Origin: Sva-07 sp963716095
Lineage (GTDB): Bacteria > Actinomycetota > Acidimicrobiia > Acidimicrobiales > Ilumatobacteraceae
Assembly: GCA_963716095.1 (NCBI GenBank)
Contig: CAVQSV010000006.1
Span: forward strand, 1 to 64,000
Reading direction: 5' to 3'
Length of the DNA: 64,000 nt
Below are positions 54,346 to 63,002 of the stretch, piece by piece (the first letter of the stretch is position 1; every line of letters begins with the position of its first letter). The notes under the pieces were generated by a model. The model was not told the origin of the DNA, did no database searches, and worked only from the letters and a program-made list of their open reading frames with translations. The translations under genes and the position numbers were made by a program.

Positions 54346-56301
54346 GTGAGCACCGAGACGTCCGACTGCGAGCTGCGCGACGACTGGCTGCTCGAACAGG
54401 ATGTCAACGCTTGGAGCTCGCTCGCCTACGTGGCGGCCGGAATGGTGCTGGCATGGGAGGTGCGCCGCGCCCGACTGCCTCGCGCGGTGTACGGCCTCGC
54501 CGCCATCTCGGTCGCCGAGGGGTTCGGCAGCCTGCTGTACCACGGAGCGGCGAGCGACTTCGGCCAGTTCCTGCACGATGTTCCGCTGATCGGGGCCTTG
54601 GCGTTCGTGGCCGGATGGCATGTCGGCCGACTCCGCGGGCGCTCCGACTCGGGCTCGCTGATCGGTTTGGCGATCGGTCTCGTCGTCTCGACGATCGTGT
54701 GGGCCGTAGCTCCCGGCGCAACCAACATCGCGGTCGGGGCCGCTGTCGGTGTCATCGTCGTCGCCTCGCTGATTGCACGCCGCCGATCGATGCGCGCCGT
54801 CTGGTCCTGGCCGCTGCTCGGCCTGGGAGCACTCGCGATCTCGATGTGGGCGCTCGGCACACCGGCGAGCCCGGCGTGCGACGCCGACTCGTGGTTGCAG
54901 CCGCACGGGCTCTGGCACGTACTGACCGCGATCGTGGCGCTCGCCTGGGTCGACAGCGCATACGCCGCCGTCGACCCCGATCGAGCCCCGCGAATGTTCC
55001 GTCGATTCACGGACCGCACGATCGGCCTCGTCGCCCGCGGGCTCGTGCTCGCATTTCACCGCTCGGTCGACGTGCGCTGGCGGAATCGACTCCCCCGCAA
55101 TCGTCCGGTCCTCATCGTGGCCAACCACGGCAACGGCTTCGTCGACCCCGTCGTCGTCGCCGGGGTCCTCGGGCGCCTGCCCCGCTTCCTCGGCAAGGCG
55201 GCCCTCTGGAAGGTCGTCGTCGCCCGCCCCTTCCTGTCGCTCGCCGGTGTGCTGCCCGTCTACCGCAGTGGCGACGGTGACCGATCGAGCAACAACGCCT
55301 CGGTGTTCGATGCCTGCCACCACGAACTCGCACAGGGCGCCACGGTGGCGATCTTCCCCGAAGGGACCACCGGCGACCGCGCCGGGCTCGACCGGGTGAA
55401 GTCCGGCGCCGCCCGTATCGCCCTCGGAGCGTTGCCGACTGCCCCCGGCGTCGTGATCGTGCCGATCGGGATGGCGTTCGAGAGCAAGGTCGAGACACGC
55501 AGCCGGGCGGTGGTGATGTTCGGTGAACCGATTGTGGTGTCCGAGTTCGTCGGCGCCGGGCTCGGCAGCGACGGCGAACCGAGTCGGGACGACGCGACGG
55601 CGCTCACGGCGCAGATCACCGCGTCGCTCGAGGCGGTGTCGCCACACTTCGAGAGCCTCGACGAGCGCTCGATGCTGCGGGCGGCAGCTCGCGAGGAGCG
55701 CAGCGAGGCGACAGGTCGATCCTCGGTGCCGTTCGGCGACATCGAGGTGGTGGCCCGGCGCCTGGCGGCAGCGCCGCCAGCGGCCCGCGCGAGGGTGGTG
55801 GCTGCCTACCGCGACTTCGCAACGCGTCTGCAACTGCTCGGGATCACAGCGGGTCAGCTCCGACCGAACCGCATTTCGATCGCACGGCTCGTCTGGTCGA
55901 CACTGGTCCTGCTGATCGCCGGGTCGGCGCTGGTGACGGTCACACTGATCCACCTGCCGGCGCTCGCCATCATCGTGGTCGGCACCGGATTGGTGCGCTC
56001 GACGGCGACCAAGGGCACGGTACGGCTCCTCCTCGGTCTCGTCACGCTGCTGACCACGTGGGTGCTGATGGGCATGTGGCTCGGGGACGGATGGGTGGCG
56101 GTCGCCGACGGCGTCGCCATCGCCGTCGGCGGCGCAGTTGCACTCACCGTGTGGCCACCGATCGTTCGCCAGACGGGCGTGCTGATCGGCCGGATCAGGT
56201 TGCGCGACCGGGTCGGGCTCGTCCCACCGGTGATCGAGGCACGATCCGCCCTCGTCGCCACCGTGCGCGACAGTATCGGGGCCTCCCATGACGACACCTG
56301 A
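54346..56301 (+). CDS. Fusion of CREST (alkaline-ceramidase-type) hydrolase and glycerolipid acyltransferase
   Basis: 651 residues. Residues 1-~205 form a seven-helix CREST domain: 'DCE' near the start, 'NAWSSLAYVAAG', then Ser62 and His66 in 'GSLLYHG', Asp78 in 'LHDVP', and His187/His191 in 'PHGLWH'. This is the full Ser/His/Asp/HxxxH zinc-hydrolase set. Residues ~235-450 form a PlsC-like acyltransferase with His261/Asp267 in 'NHGNGFVDP' (H-x5-D, as in Gpt2/Sct1-type enzymes) and 'IFPEGTTGD' at 336-344. A C-terminal part has about five further helices. Hydrolase and acyltransferase in one chain suggest acyl remodelling of a membrane lipid. The next gene overlaps by 14 bp. Confidence 0.82.
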   Translation: MSTETSDCELRDDWLLEQDVNAWSSLAYVAAGMVLAWEVRRARLPRAVYGLAAISVAEGFGSLLYHGAASDFGQFLHDVPLIGALAFVAGWHVGRLRGRSDSGSLIGLAIGLVVSTIVWAVAPGATNIAVGAAVGVIVVASLIARRRSMRAVWSWPLLGLGALAISMWALGTPASPACDADSWLQPHGLWHVLTAIVALAWVDSAYAAVDPDRAPRMFRRFTDRTIGLVARGLVLAFHRSVDVRWRNRLPRNRPVLIVANHGNGFVDPVVVAGVLGRLPRFLGKAALWKVVVARPFLSLAGVLPVYRSGDGDRSSNNASVFDACHHELAQGATVAIFPEGTTGDRAGLDRVKSGAARIALGALPTAPGVVIVPIGMAFESKVETRSRAVVMFGEPIVVSEFVGAGLGSDGEPSRDDATALTAQITASLEAVSPHFESLDERSMLRAAAREERSEATGRSSVPFGDIEVVARRLAAAPPAARARVVAAYRDFATRLQLLGITAGQLRPNRISIARLVWSTLVLLIAGSALVTVTLIHLPALAIIVVGTGLVRSTATKGTVRLLLGLVTLLTTWVLMGMWLGDGWVAVADGVAIAVGGAVALTVWPPIVRQTGVLIGRIRLRDRVGLVPPVIEARSALVATVRDSIGASHDDT

Positions 56302-57419
56302 CGACGAGCTTCTCGGCAACGCTGCGCTCGACAGCGACGTGCTCGACGACGGGATTCCCGAGGCACCGCCGCGCAGCATCCGCAAGATCGTCTTCCGGAT
56401 CGTCTTCATCATCGCCGCCATCGGCATCTCGACGTGGATCCTCGCCCAGACATTCGACGATCTCGATCCAGCCGAGATCATGGCCGCGGTTCGTTCGCTC
56501 GACGACGCCGAGATCATCTCGTTGGCGAGCATGTGGGTCATCTGGATCGCCGCCCAGGGGTTGCTGACCGCCTCGCTGGTACCCGGGCTTGCGGTACGAC
56601 ACGGCATCGTCGCCTTTCTCGGCCCGGCGTCGGTCACCTCCATCGTGCCCGGCCCGAGTGACCTCCCGATCCGGTACCGGATGCTCACGTCGTGGGGTCG
56701 CACCACTGCCGAGGCCACATTGGCCGTCGCTGCAGGCGGCATCTTCAGCATCGGGATCAAGCTGGTGTTGCCGATCATCGCCGCAGTCGGGCTCGTGGTC
56801 TCCGACGCCCCGCTGAGCGACACCTTGCAGACGGTCGTGACGATCTGTCTGATCGTCGGGCTCGGCGTCGTCGTGCTGGCGTTCGTGCTCGGCTCGGAGA
56901 AGCGCACCGAGCAGGCCGGCCGCCTGATCGCACCGGTGTGGTCGAGAGCGCTCCGGCTGCTGCGCAAGCCGACACCGGAAGACCTCCCGGCGCAGATGGT
57001 GGCCGCTCGGGCCAACGCGGTGCAGACGCTGCGCGACCGCTGGCTCGTTGCGACCTGGGCGACCGCGTTGACCTCGGGAACGAAGTTCGCGTCTGCTGCT
57101 GATGTGCCTGCGCTTCACCGGCGTGAGCGAAGCCGATCTGGGTTGGACCGAGATCTTCGTGGTGTTCGCACTGGTGCAGGGGCTGACCGTGTTTCCGATC
57201 ACCGCCGGCGACGCAGGTGTCAGCGAGATCGCCTACATCGGCATGCTCACCGCAGCAGCGGGGTCGGAGTTCGTCAACCAGATCTCGGCGGCGGTACTGA
57301 TCTTCCGGATCCTCACCTGGTTGTTGATCATCCCGGTCGGCCTCGGCACGCTCGGACTCTGGAAACACCAACTCCGCAAGTCGGCCCCGACGACATCGGG
57401 GGCCAGCCCCGGGCCGTGA
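56288..57419 (+). CDS. YbhN/AglD-type flippase-like membrane protein (apparent frameshift)
   Basis: About 377 residues when repaired, of the lysylphosphatidylglycerol synthase TM-region / UPF0104 family. 'FRIVFIIAAIGISTWILAQT' is the first helix, and 'FLGPASVTSIVPGPSDLPIRYRML' in parts carries the family motif. The C-terminal block 'FPITAGDAGVSEIAYIGML' is the second conserved motif. The frame changes near 57092 (one extra T before CTGCTGCTG), joining 'SGTKFA' to 'LLLMCLRFTGV'. Related proteins move lipids or glycolipids across membranes. The start overlaps the previous gene by 14 bp and the stop abuts that of the convergent acyl-CoA dehydrogenase. Confidence 0.83.
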
Positions 57420-58565
57420 TCAGAGGCCGATCGACTTGGCGATGATCGTCTTCATCACCTCGTTGGTGCCGCCGTAGATCGACGTGACGCGGGCGTCGAC
57501 GTAGGCCCGGGCGATCGGGTACTCGGTCATGTAGCCGTAGCCGCCGAACAGCTGCAGACAGCGGTCGACGACACGGTTCTGCAGGTCGGTGCACCAGTAC
57601 TTGGCCTGCGCGGCCATCGCCGGGGTGAGCTGCTTGGCGTTGAGCTGCAGGATGCACTGGTCGACGTAGGCCTGAGTGACGTCGATCTCGGTGCTGCACT
57701 CGGCGAGCACGAACTTGGTGTTCTGGAACGTGCCGATCGACTTGCCGAACGCCGTTCGCTCGCCGACGTACTCGAGGGTCCAGCCGAGCGCCGCGCGGGC
57801 AGCGGCGACGCCGGCGATCGCGATCGAGAGGCGTTCCTGGGCGAGATTGGCTGCAAGGTAGGTGAAGCCCTTGCCTTCGTCGCCGAATCGGTTGGCGACC
57901 GGCACCCGCACGTCGTTGAAGAACAGCTCGGCGGTGTCCTGGCTGTGCATGCCGATCTTGTCGAGGTTGCGGCCACGTTCGAACCCCTCCATGCCGCGTT
58001 CGAGCACCAGCAGCGACAGCCCGGAGTGGCGTTCGGTGGGGTCCGTCTTCGCGGCAACGATCACGAGGTCGGAGTTGATGCCGTTGGTGATGAACGTCTT
58101 GGAGCCGTTGACGACGTACTCGTCGCCGTCGCGGATCGCGGTCGTGGCGATGCCGGCGAGGTCGGAACCGGTGCCCGGCTCGGTCATCGCGACCGCGGTG
58201 ATGAGGTCACCCGACGCGATGCCGGGCATCCAGCGCTCGGCCTGCTCGTCGGTGCAGTACTCGATGAAGTACGGCGTGCAGATGTCGTTGTGGAGGGTGA
58301 GGCCGAGGCCGGCACCACCGATGCCGGCAGCGTTGAACTCTTCGCTGAGGATGGCGTTGAAGCGGAAGTCGTCGGTGCCGCCACCGCCGTACTGCTCGGG
58401 GATCGCCATGCCGACGAAGCCGTACTGGCCGGCCGCGGCGTACATCTCGCGTGGGGCGATGCCCGCCTCCTCCCACTCGGGGTAGTGCGGCGTCACCTCC
58501 TTCGCAACGAACGATGCGAAAGAGTCGCGGAAGGCCTCGTGGTCGGCGTCGTACAGCGTGCGCAT
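57420..58565 (-). CDS. Acyl-CoA dehydrogenase
   Basis: 381 residues, standard ACAD length. It has 'GFVGMAIPEQYGGGGTDDFR', the substrate/FAD motif 'LITAVAMTEPGTGSDLAGI', 'YVVNGSKTFITNG', 'LFFNDVRVPVANRFGDEGKG' and the C-terminal 'QLFGGYGYMTEYPIARAYVD' followed by 'RVTSIYGGTNEVMK'. The last block is typical of short/long-chain acyl-CoA dehydrogenases. The gene is single; no electron-transfer flavoprotein or beta-oxidation genes are adjacent. A family A palindrome lies just upstream of its start. Confidence 0.93.
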   Translation of the reverse strand: MRTLYDADHEAFRDSFASFVAKEVTPHYPEWEEAGIAPREMYAAAGQYGFVGMAIPEQYGGGGTDDFRFNAILSEEFNAAGIGGAGLGLTLHNDICTPYFIEYCTDEQAERWMPGIASGDLITAVAMTEPGTGSDLAGIATTAIRDGDEYVVNGSKTFITNGINSDLVIVAAKTDPTERHSGLSLLVLERGMEGFERGRNLDKIGMHSQDTAELFFNDVRVPVANRFGDEGKGFTYLAANLAQERLSIAIAGVAAARAALGWTLEYVGERTAFGKSIGTFQNTKFVLAECSTEIDVTQAYVDQCILQLNAKQLTPAMAAQAKYWCTDLQNRVVDRCLQLFGGYGYMTEYPIARAYVDARVTSIYGGTNEVMKTIIAKSIGL

Positions 58566-58582
58566 CCCTTCAGCGTAAGGGC

Positions 58583-58613
58583 GTTACTCGTGGTGTCAGA
58601 CACCACGAGTAAC
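58583..58613. repeat. Palindrome family A, copy 2
   Basis: Identical to the 31-bp core of the 4.03 kb copy, including the central A. It lies in the 68-bp gap between the acyl-CoA dehydrogenase start and the DJ-1/PfpI stop, both on the minus strand. Confidence 0.93.
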
Positions 58614-58633
58614 AACACGGCGCTCTGACCCGA

Positions 58634-59329
58634 TCAACGGGGCGATGGGCGATCGTGCGTGAGCAGCGGTCGGAACTCGATCACGTCGGGGGCGTCGAGT
58701 TCCCGATTCCGCGGACGCCCCGGACCCTTGCGGCGGCGGCTGCGGTCGTCCCACCAGCGACGCCATCTCGGAACGTCACGGCGCGGAGCAACCCCAGTGG
58801 CGAGGCGTTCTCGCACGAGTGCCACGGCCTGCGGCCCTGCGACACGAAGCGTGACGAGGAGTGCAACGTGCATCGCCGTGATCCGCCCTTCGCACGTGAT
58901 GACGTTGCCGATCTCGACGACGCGTTCTTCGGACGGTTGCGATCCGTGCTCGGCCAGGAGGTCACCGGCGAGCCAGTGGGTAGCGGCATTGCGGTCGTTC
59001 AACAGTCCGGCCGCAGCGACGATGACGGTGCCGGTGGAGCTGGCGGCCGTCCAGGTGGACCGTGGCGCCACGGTTCGTAGCCAGTCGAGCAGTGGCTCGT
59101 CGCCAGCGGCACGCGCGCAGCCGATCCCACCCGGAACCAGCACGACATCAGGATGCTGGACGTCGGCGAACGTGGCGTCGATGCGGTGGCCGCCACCTGG
59201 CCCCTCGACAGCTCCGACCGAGGCGCCGACGCCGACGAGTTCGGCACCGTCGAGCAGATCGAAGACACACGTGAACGCTTCACACTCGTCGGCCGACACA
59301 CCTGGGTAGAGCGCCAAGGCCACCTGCAT
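58634..59329 (-). CDS. DJ-1/PfpI-family protein lacking the nucleophile Cys
   Basis: 231 residues. The glutamine-amidotransferase-like fold is seen in 'VALALYPGVSADECEAFTCV', 'PDVVLVPGGIGC' and 'GTVIVAAAGLLNDRNAATHW'. The nucleophile elbow, usually (A)xCTGxxxLAxAGLL, reads 'SSTGTVIVAAAGLL', with Ser in place of Cys. The C-terminal ~40 residues are Arg-rich ('WWDDRSRRRKGPGRPRNREL') and not part of the family. It lies between two identical family A palindromes. Function unknown, perhaps a binding rather than a hydrolytic protein. Confidence 0.8.
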   Translation of the reverse strand: MQVALALYPGVSADECEAFTCVFDLLDGAELVGVGASVGAVEGPGGGHRIDATFADVQHPDVVLVPGGIGCARAAGDEPLLDWLRTVAPRSTWTAASSTGTVIVAAAGLLNDRNAATHWLAGDLLAEHGSQPSEERVVEIGNVITCEGRITAMHVALLVTLRVAGPQAVALVRERLATGVAPRRDVPRWRRWWDDRSRRRKGPGRPRNRELDAPDVIEFRPLLTHDRPSPR

Positions 59330-59384
59330 CGTCGAAGTCTCCCACGGCTCGGCCGGCAGGTGACCACCGCACCCGCCGACCGAG

Positions 59385-59419
59385 GTGTTACTCGTGGTGT
59401 CTGACACCACGAGTAACAC
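59385..59419. repeat. Palindrome family A, copy 3
   Basis: Same arms as the 4.03 and 58.58 kb copies but with a central T and two extra paired bases on each side, giving 17-base arms. It lies in the divergent promoter region between the DJ-1/PfpI gene and the Baeyer-Villiger monooxygenase, so a pure terminator role is unlikely. Confidence 0.93.
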
Positions 59420-59449
59420 TGGCTTTGCGCGTACTTGTACCGTGCAACC

Positions 59450-61264
59450 ATGGGGAACGAGACGGCGACGAGCACCGAGATCGACCGGGATGCGCTGCGC
59501 GCGAAGTACCGCGAGGAACGCGAGAAACGGCTGCGACCTGACGGGAACGAGCAGTACATCGAGGTCACCGGCGTCTTCGAGCACTACGTCGAGGACCCGT
59601 ACGTCGAGGCTGTCGACCGTGAGCCGCTGTTCGACGAGGTGACGTTCGCGTTCATCGGTGGCGGCTTCGCCGGGCTCGTGACCGCTGCGAAACTCCGCGA
59701 CGCCGGCGTCGACGACATCCGACTCATCGAGAAGGGCGGCGACTTCGGCGGCACCTGGTACTGGAACCGCTACCCCGGCGCCCAGTGCGACACCGCTGCG
59801 TTCGTGTACCTGCCGCTGCTCGAGGAGACCGGGCACATGCCGAGCGAGAAGTACACCCACGGCCCCGAGATCCTCGACCACTCACGCCGCATCGGTCGCC
59901 ACTACGACCTCTACGACCGGGCGGTCTTCTCCACCGAAGTGACGTCGCTGACCTGGGACGACGACACCCACCGCTGGATCATCCGCACGAACCGTGGCGA
60001 CGAGATGCGCGCCAAGTTCGTGTCGATGGGCACCGGTCCGCTGCACCGTCCGAAACTCCCCGGTCTTCCCGGTATCGAGACCTTCGAGGGCCACAGCTTC
60101 CACACCAGTCGCTGGGACTACGACTACACCGGCGGCGACCCGGACGGCGCTCCGCTCACCGGCCTGGCCGACAAACGCGTCGGGATCATCGGCACCGGCG
60201 CCACTGCGGTGCAGTGCATCCCCCACCTGGCTCGGGCGACGAAGGAGCTGTACGTGTTCCAGCGCACGCCGTCGTCGATCGACGTGCGCAACAACCACGA
60301 GATCGACCCCGACTGGTTCCGCGACCTCGAACCCGGTTGGCAGGCGAAATGGTTGATGAACTTCACCACCCTGCAGACCGGCGGCTTCGCCGACGAGGAC
60401 CTGGTGATGGACGGCTGGACCGACATCAGCAAGCGCATCCGCGACAAGGTGGTCAACTCGGGCAAGCCGTTCAATCGTGAGACGTTCGTCGAGGCCTACG
60501 AGGACTCCGACGACGAGAAGATGACCGAGATCCGCGAGCGCGTCGATTCGCTCGTCGCCGACGCCGAGACCGCAGAGGCACTCAAACCGTGGTACCGCCA
60601 GCTGTGCAAGCGGCCGTGCTTCCACGACGAGTACCTCGACGCCTACAACCAGCCGGGCACGCGCCTGGTCGACACCGACGGCAAGGGCGTCGAGCGCATC
60701 GACGCCACCGGCATCTGGGCCAACGGCGAGCACTTCGAACTCGACTGCATCATCTACGCGTCGGGCTTCGAGGTCGGTACCGAGCTGGTGCGTCGCGCCG
60801 GCTTCGAGACCACCGGGCGCGACGGCGTCACGCTGAGCGAACGGTGGGCGGACGGGATGCAGAGCCTCCACGGCATCCACGTGCACGGGTTCCCGAACCT
60901 GTTCATGGTCACGCTCGGTCAGGCGGCGAACCTGATCTCGAACGTCCCGCACAACTACCTCGAGTCCGGCCTGACGATCGCGTCGATCGTGCGCCATGCG
61001 CTCGACGTCGGCGCCGAAGAGGTCGAGGTGACGCCCGAGGCGGAGGCTGCATGGATCGAACGGTTGGAAGCGGGTGCCCAGGCCCGCATGACCCAGATGC
61101 CCGACTGCACCCCCGGCTACTACAACAACGAGGGCCAGCCGATCACCGGCCGCCGCGCCGTGCTCAACTCGATGGCGTTTCCCGAGGGCCCGGTTGCGTA
61201 CTTCCACTACATCGCCGACTGGCGATCGACCGGCGACTTCGACGGCATCGAATTCCGCCCATGA
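59450..61264 (+). CDS. Baeyer-Villiger-type flavin monooxygenase
   Basis: 604 residues. FAD-binding 'FAFIGGGFAGLVTAAKLRDAG', the 'GGDFGGTWYWNRYPGAQCD' block and NADPH-binding 'VGIIGTGATAVQCIPHLA' flank the fingerprint 'FEGHSFHTSRWD' (FxGxxxHxxxW). Together these define class B Baeyer-Villiger monooxygenases, which insert oxygen next to a ketone using NADPH and O2. The N-terminal ~60 residues before the Rossmann fold match the longer cyclododecanone/phenylacetone-like subgroup. ATG at 59450 is preferred over TTG at 59435. A second flavoprotein follows after a repeat cluster. Confidence 0.91.
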   Translation: MGNETATSTEIDRDALRAKYREEREKRLRPDGNEQYIEVTGVFEHYVEDPYVEAVDREPLFDEVTFAFIGGGFAGLVTAAKLRDAGVDDIRLIEKGGDFGGTWYWNRYPGAQCDTAAFVYLPLLEETGHMPSEKYTHGPEILDHSRRIGRHYDLYDRAVFSTEVTSLTWDDDTHRWIIRTNRGDEMRAKFVSMGTGPLHRPKLPGLPGIETFEGHSFHTSRWDYDYTGGDPDGAPLTGLADKRVGIIGTGATAVQCIPHLARATKELYVFQRTPSSIDVRNNHEIDPDWFRDLEPGWQAKWLMNFTTLQTGGFADEDLVMDGWTDISKRIRDKVVNSGKPFNRETFVEAYEDSDDEKMTEIRERVDSLVADAETAEALKPWYRQLCKRPCFHDEYLDAYNQPGTRLVDTDGKGVERIDATGIWANGEHFELDCIIYASGFEVGTELVRRAGFETTGRDGVTLSERWADGMQSLHGIHVHGFPNLFMVTLGQAANLISNVPHNYLESGLTIASIVRHALDVGAEEVEVTPEAEAAWIERLEAGAQARMTQMPDCTPGYYNNEGQPITGRRAVLNSMAFPEGPVAYFHYIADWRSTGDFDGIEFRP

Positions 61265-61291
61265 CCTCCCCACCACCCCTCCCCCACCACC

Positions 61292-61417
61292 CCGGAAAAA
61301 TGTGCGCCGGGGCAGCACCAGCGGGCCGATCTGCGCACATTTCCGTGGAAGGCGAACGTCTCGCCCGAAACGTGCGCACCAGCAGGTCTCCAGCGGGCCG
61401 ATCTGCGCAAGTTTCGG
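61292..61417. repeat. Palindromic repeat family C, paired units (copy 3)
   Basis: Units at 61292-61345 and 61365-61417, spacer 19 bp. Both contain CCAGCGGGCCGATCTGCGCA and have CCG(G)AAA...GTGCGC and TGCGCAxxTTTC(C)G ends. They lie between the two monooxygenase genes. Confidence 0.87.
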
Positions 61418-61449
61418 ATGGGTGAGGTGCGGGGGGCGGCGGGCTGTTC

Positions 61450-62963
61450 ATGAACGTCGTGGTCGTCGGCGGCGGCGTCGCGGGTCTGGCGACGGCGCTG
61501 CACCTCGGTCGGGCCGGACACGGCGTCACCGTGATCGAACGCGACGACACGCCGATGCCCGAGACTGCTGACGAGGCGTTCGAGTGGAACCGGCGGGGCG
61601 CCCCGCAGGTGCGTCACAGCCATGCGTTCCTCGCCCGGTTGCGCAATCTGCTGCGTGACCATCAGCCCGACATCCTCGAGGCGCTCCTCGCCGAGGGTGC
61701 CACCGAGATGCGTTTCGGCGACGGTGTTCCTCCCGAAATGGACTTCGCTCCCGAGCCGGGCGACGAGGACCTCGTCATGATCGCCTGCCGCCGCACCACC
61801 TTCGAGTGGGTGTTGCGTCGGGCCGCGCTCGCCGAACCGAACGTGACGATCCGCACCGGCCTCGCCGCCACCGCCCTCCTCACCGAACGCCTCACCACCC
61901 CGACCAACCCGAAAGATGCGCACGAGACGAGCACCAGCGGTCGGATCCGCGCACAATTCGGCGACATCCCGACCGTGACCGGGGTACGACTCGACGACGG
62001 GACCGAACTCGCTGCCGATCTCGTCGTGGCAGCGAACGGGAGGCGAAGCGCGGTGGCCGAGTGGCTGGCCGAGATCGGGAGCCGCGAAGTGACCGAGACC
62101 GTCGAGGACACCGGGATCGTGTACGCCAGCCGCTTCTATCGGCTGCTTCCAGCCGCCGAACTGCCGCCTCGCACCGGGCCGATCGGTGGAGACCTCGGCT
62201 ACGTCAAGTACGGCACGTTCGTCGGCGACAACCGAACGTTCAGCATCACGCTCGCCATCCCGACCGACGACGACGAACTCCGCCGGCGCCTCGCCGACCC
62301 TGCGGCGTTCGATGCGGCAGCCCGCTCATTGCCGGCGACCGCACCATGGCTCGATGGACGAGCCGAACCCATCACGCCCGAGGTCCACATGATGGCCGGC
62401 CTCCTGAACAAGTGGAGCGACTACGTCGTCGACCGCGAACCGGCGGCGATCGGCCTGGTCCCGGTCGGCGACGCCGTGCTGTGCACCAATCCGCTGTACG
62501 GACGTGGATGCAGTACCGCCTACTGGAGTGCTCACCTCCTGGCAACGGCGGTCGCCGAACAGGGTGACGACACACGAGCTGTGGCTGTTTCCTACGACGA
62601 GGCCCTGCGAGCCGAGATCCACCCCTGGTATCGATCGTCGGTCGAACAGGATCGAGAAGCGCGTCGGGTGGCCGCAGCGCTTCTGGCGGGCGAGGACCCC
62701 TACGCCGATGCATCCGACCCGAGGACATTCACCCGGTCGGTCCTACGTGACGGTCTGTCCCCCGCGCTGCGAACCGATCAAGTGGTGTTGCGGGCGTTCG
62801 TGACGAATCTCAACCTGCTGTCGCCGCCCGACGCATTGCTCACCGACCCTGACTTCGGAGCCAGGATCTTCGCCGTGCTCCAGACGAAGGATCAGCGGCC
62901 ACCCGAACCCCCGCTCGGCCCCGCCACCCGCGCGAGTTCGTCGACGCCCTGCCCGCCGCCTGA
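61450..62963 (+). CDS. FAD-dependent monooxygenase/oxidoreductase with in-frame repeat insertion
   Basis: About 504 residues when repaired. The Rossmann motif 'NVVVVGGGVAGLATALHLGRAG' and 'VTVIERDD' open the protein, 'QVRHSHAFLARLRNLL' follows, and 'GLVPVGDAVLCTNPLYGRGC' is the second FAD motif (GDAxxxxxPxxGxG). It resembles geranylgeranyl-reductase/squalene-epoxidase-like FAD enzymes. Residues ~154-171 ('PKDAHETSTSGRIRAQFG') are encoded by a family C repeat unit inserted before 'VTGVRLDDG'. Near 62929 one base appears to be missing; restoring it gives 'REFVDALPAA' and a stop at 62961-62963. As given, the frame runs on through the family D palindrome to 63003. Confidence 0.83.
61909..61961. 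repeat. Palindromic repeat family C, single unit inside a coding sequence
   Basis: Begins CCGAAAGATGCGCAC and ends CGCGCACAATTCGG, with CCAGCGGTCGGATC between: the same plan and length (53 bp) as the intergenic units. The reading frame stays open across it, adding about 18 residues to the FAD enzyme. Confidence 0.85.
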
Positions 62964-62964
62964 T

Positions 62965-62999
62965 CGTGGTTCCCCGTGCCCTGGGCACGGGGAACCACG
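62965..62999. repeat. Palindrome family D, copy 2
   Basis: Perfect 17-base arms (CGTGGTTCCCCGTGCCC and its reverse complement) around a single T. It begins two bases after the corrected stop of the FAD enzyme, which would suit a terminator. Confidence 0.92.
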
Positions 63000-63002
63000 G
63001 TG

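Noticed and set aside
54253..57015. A 920-codon minus-strand frame under the lipid operon
   Set aside because: No signal or domain. The plus strand carries three genes with full active-site motifs and operon spacing, so this is a shadow frame.
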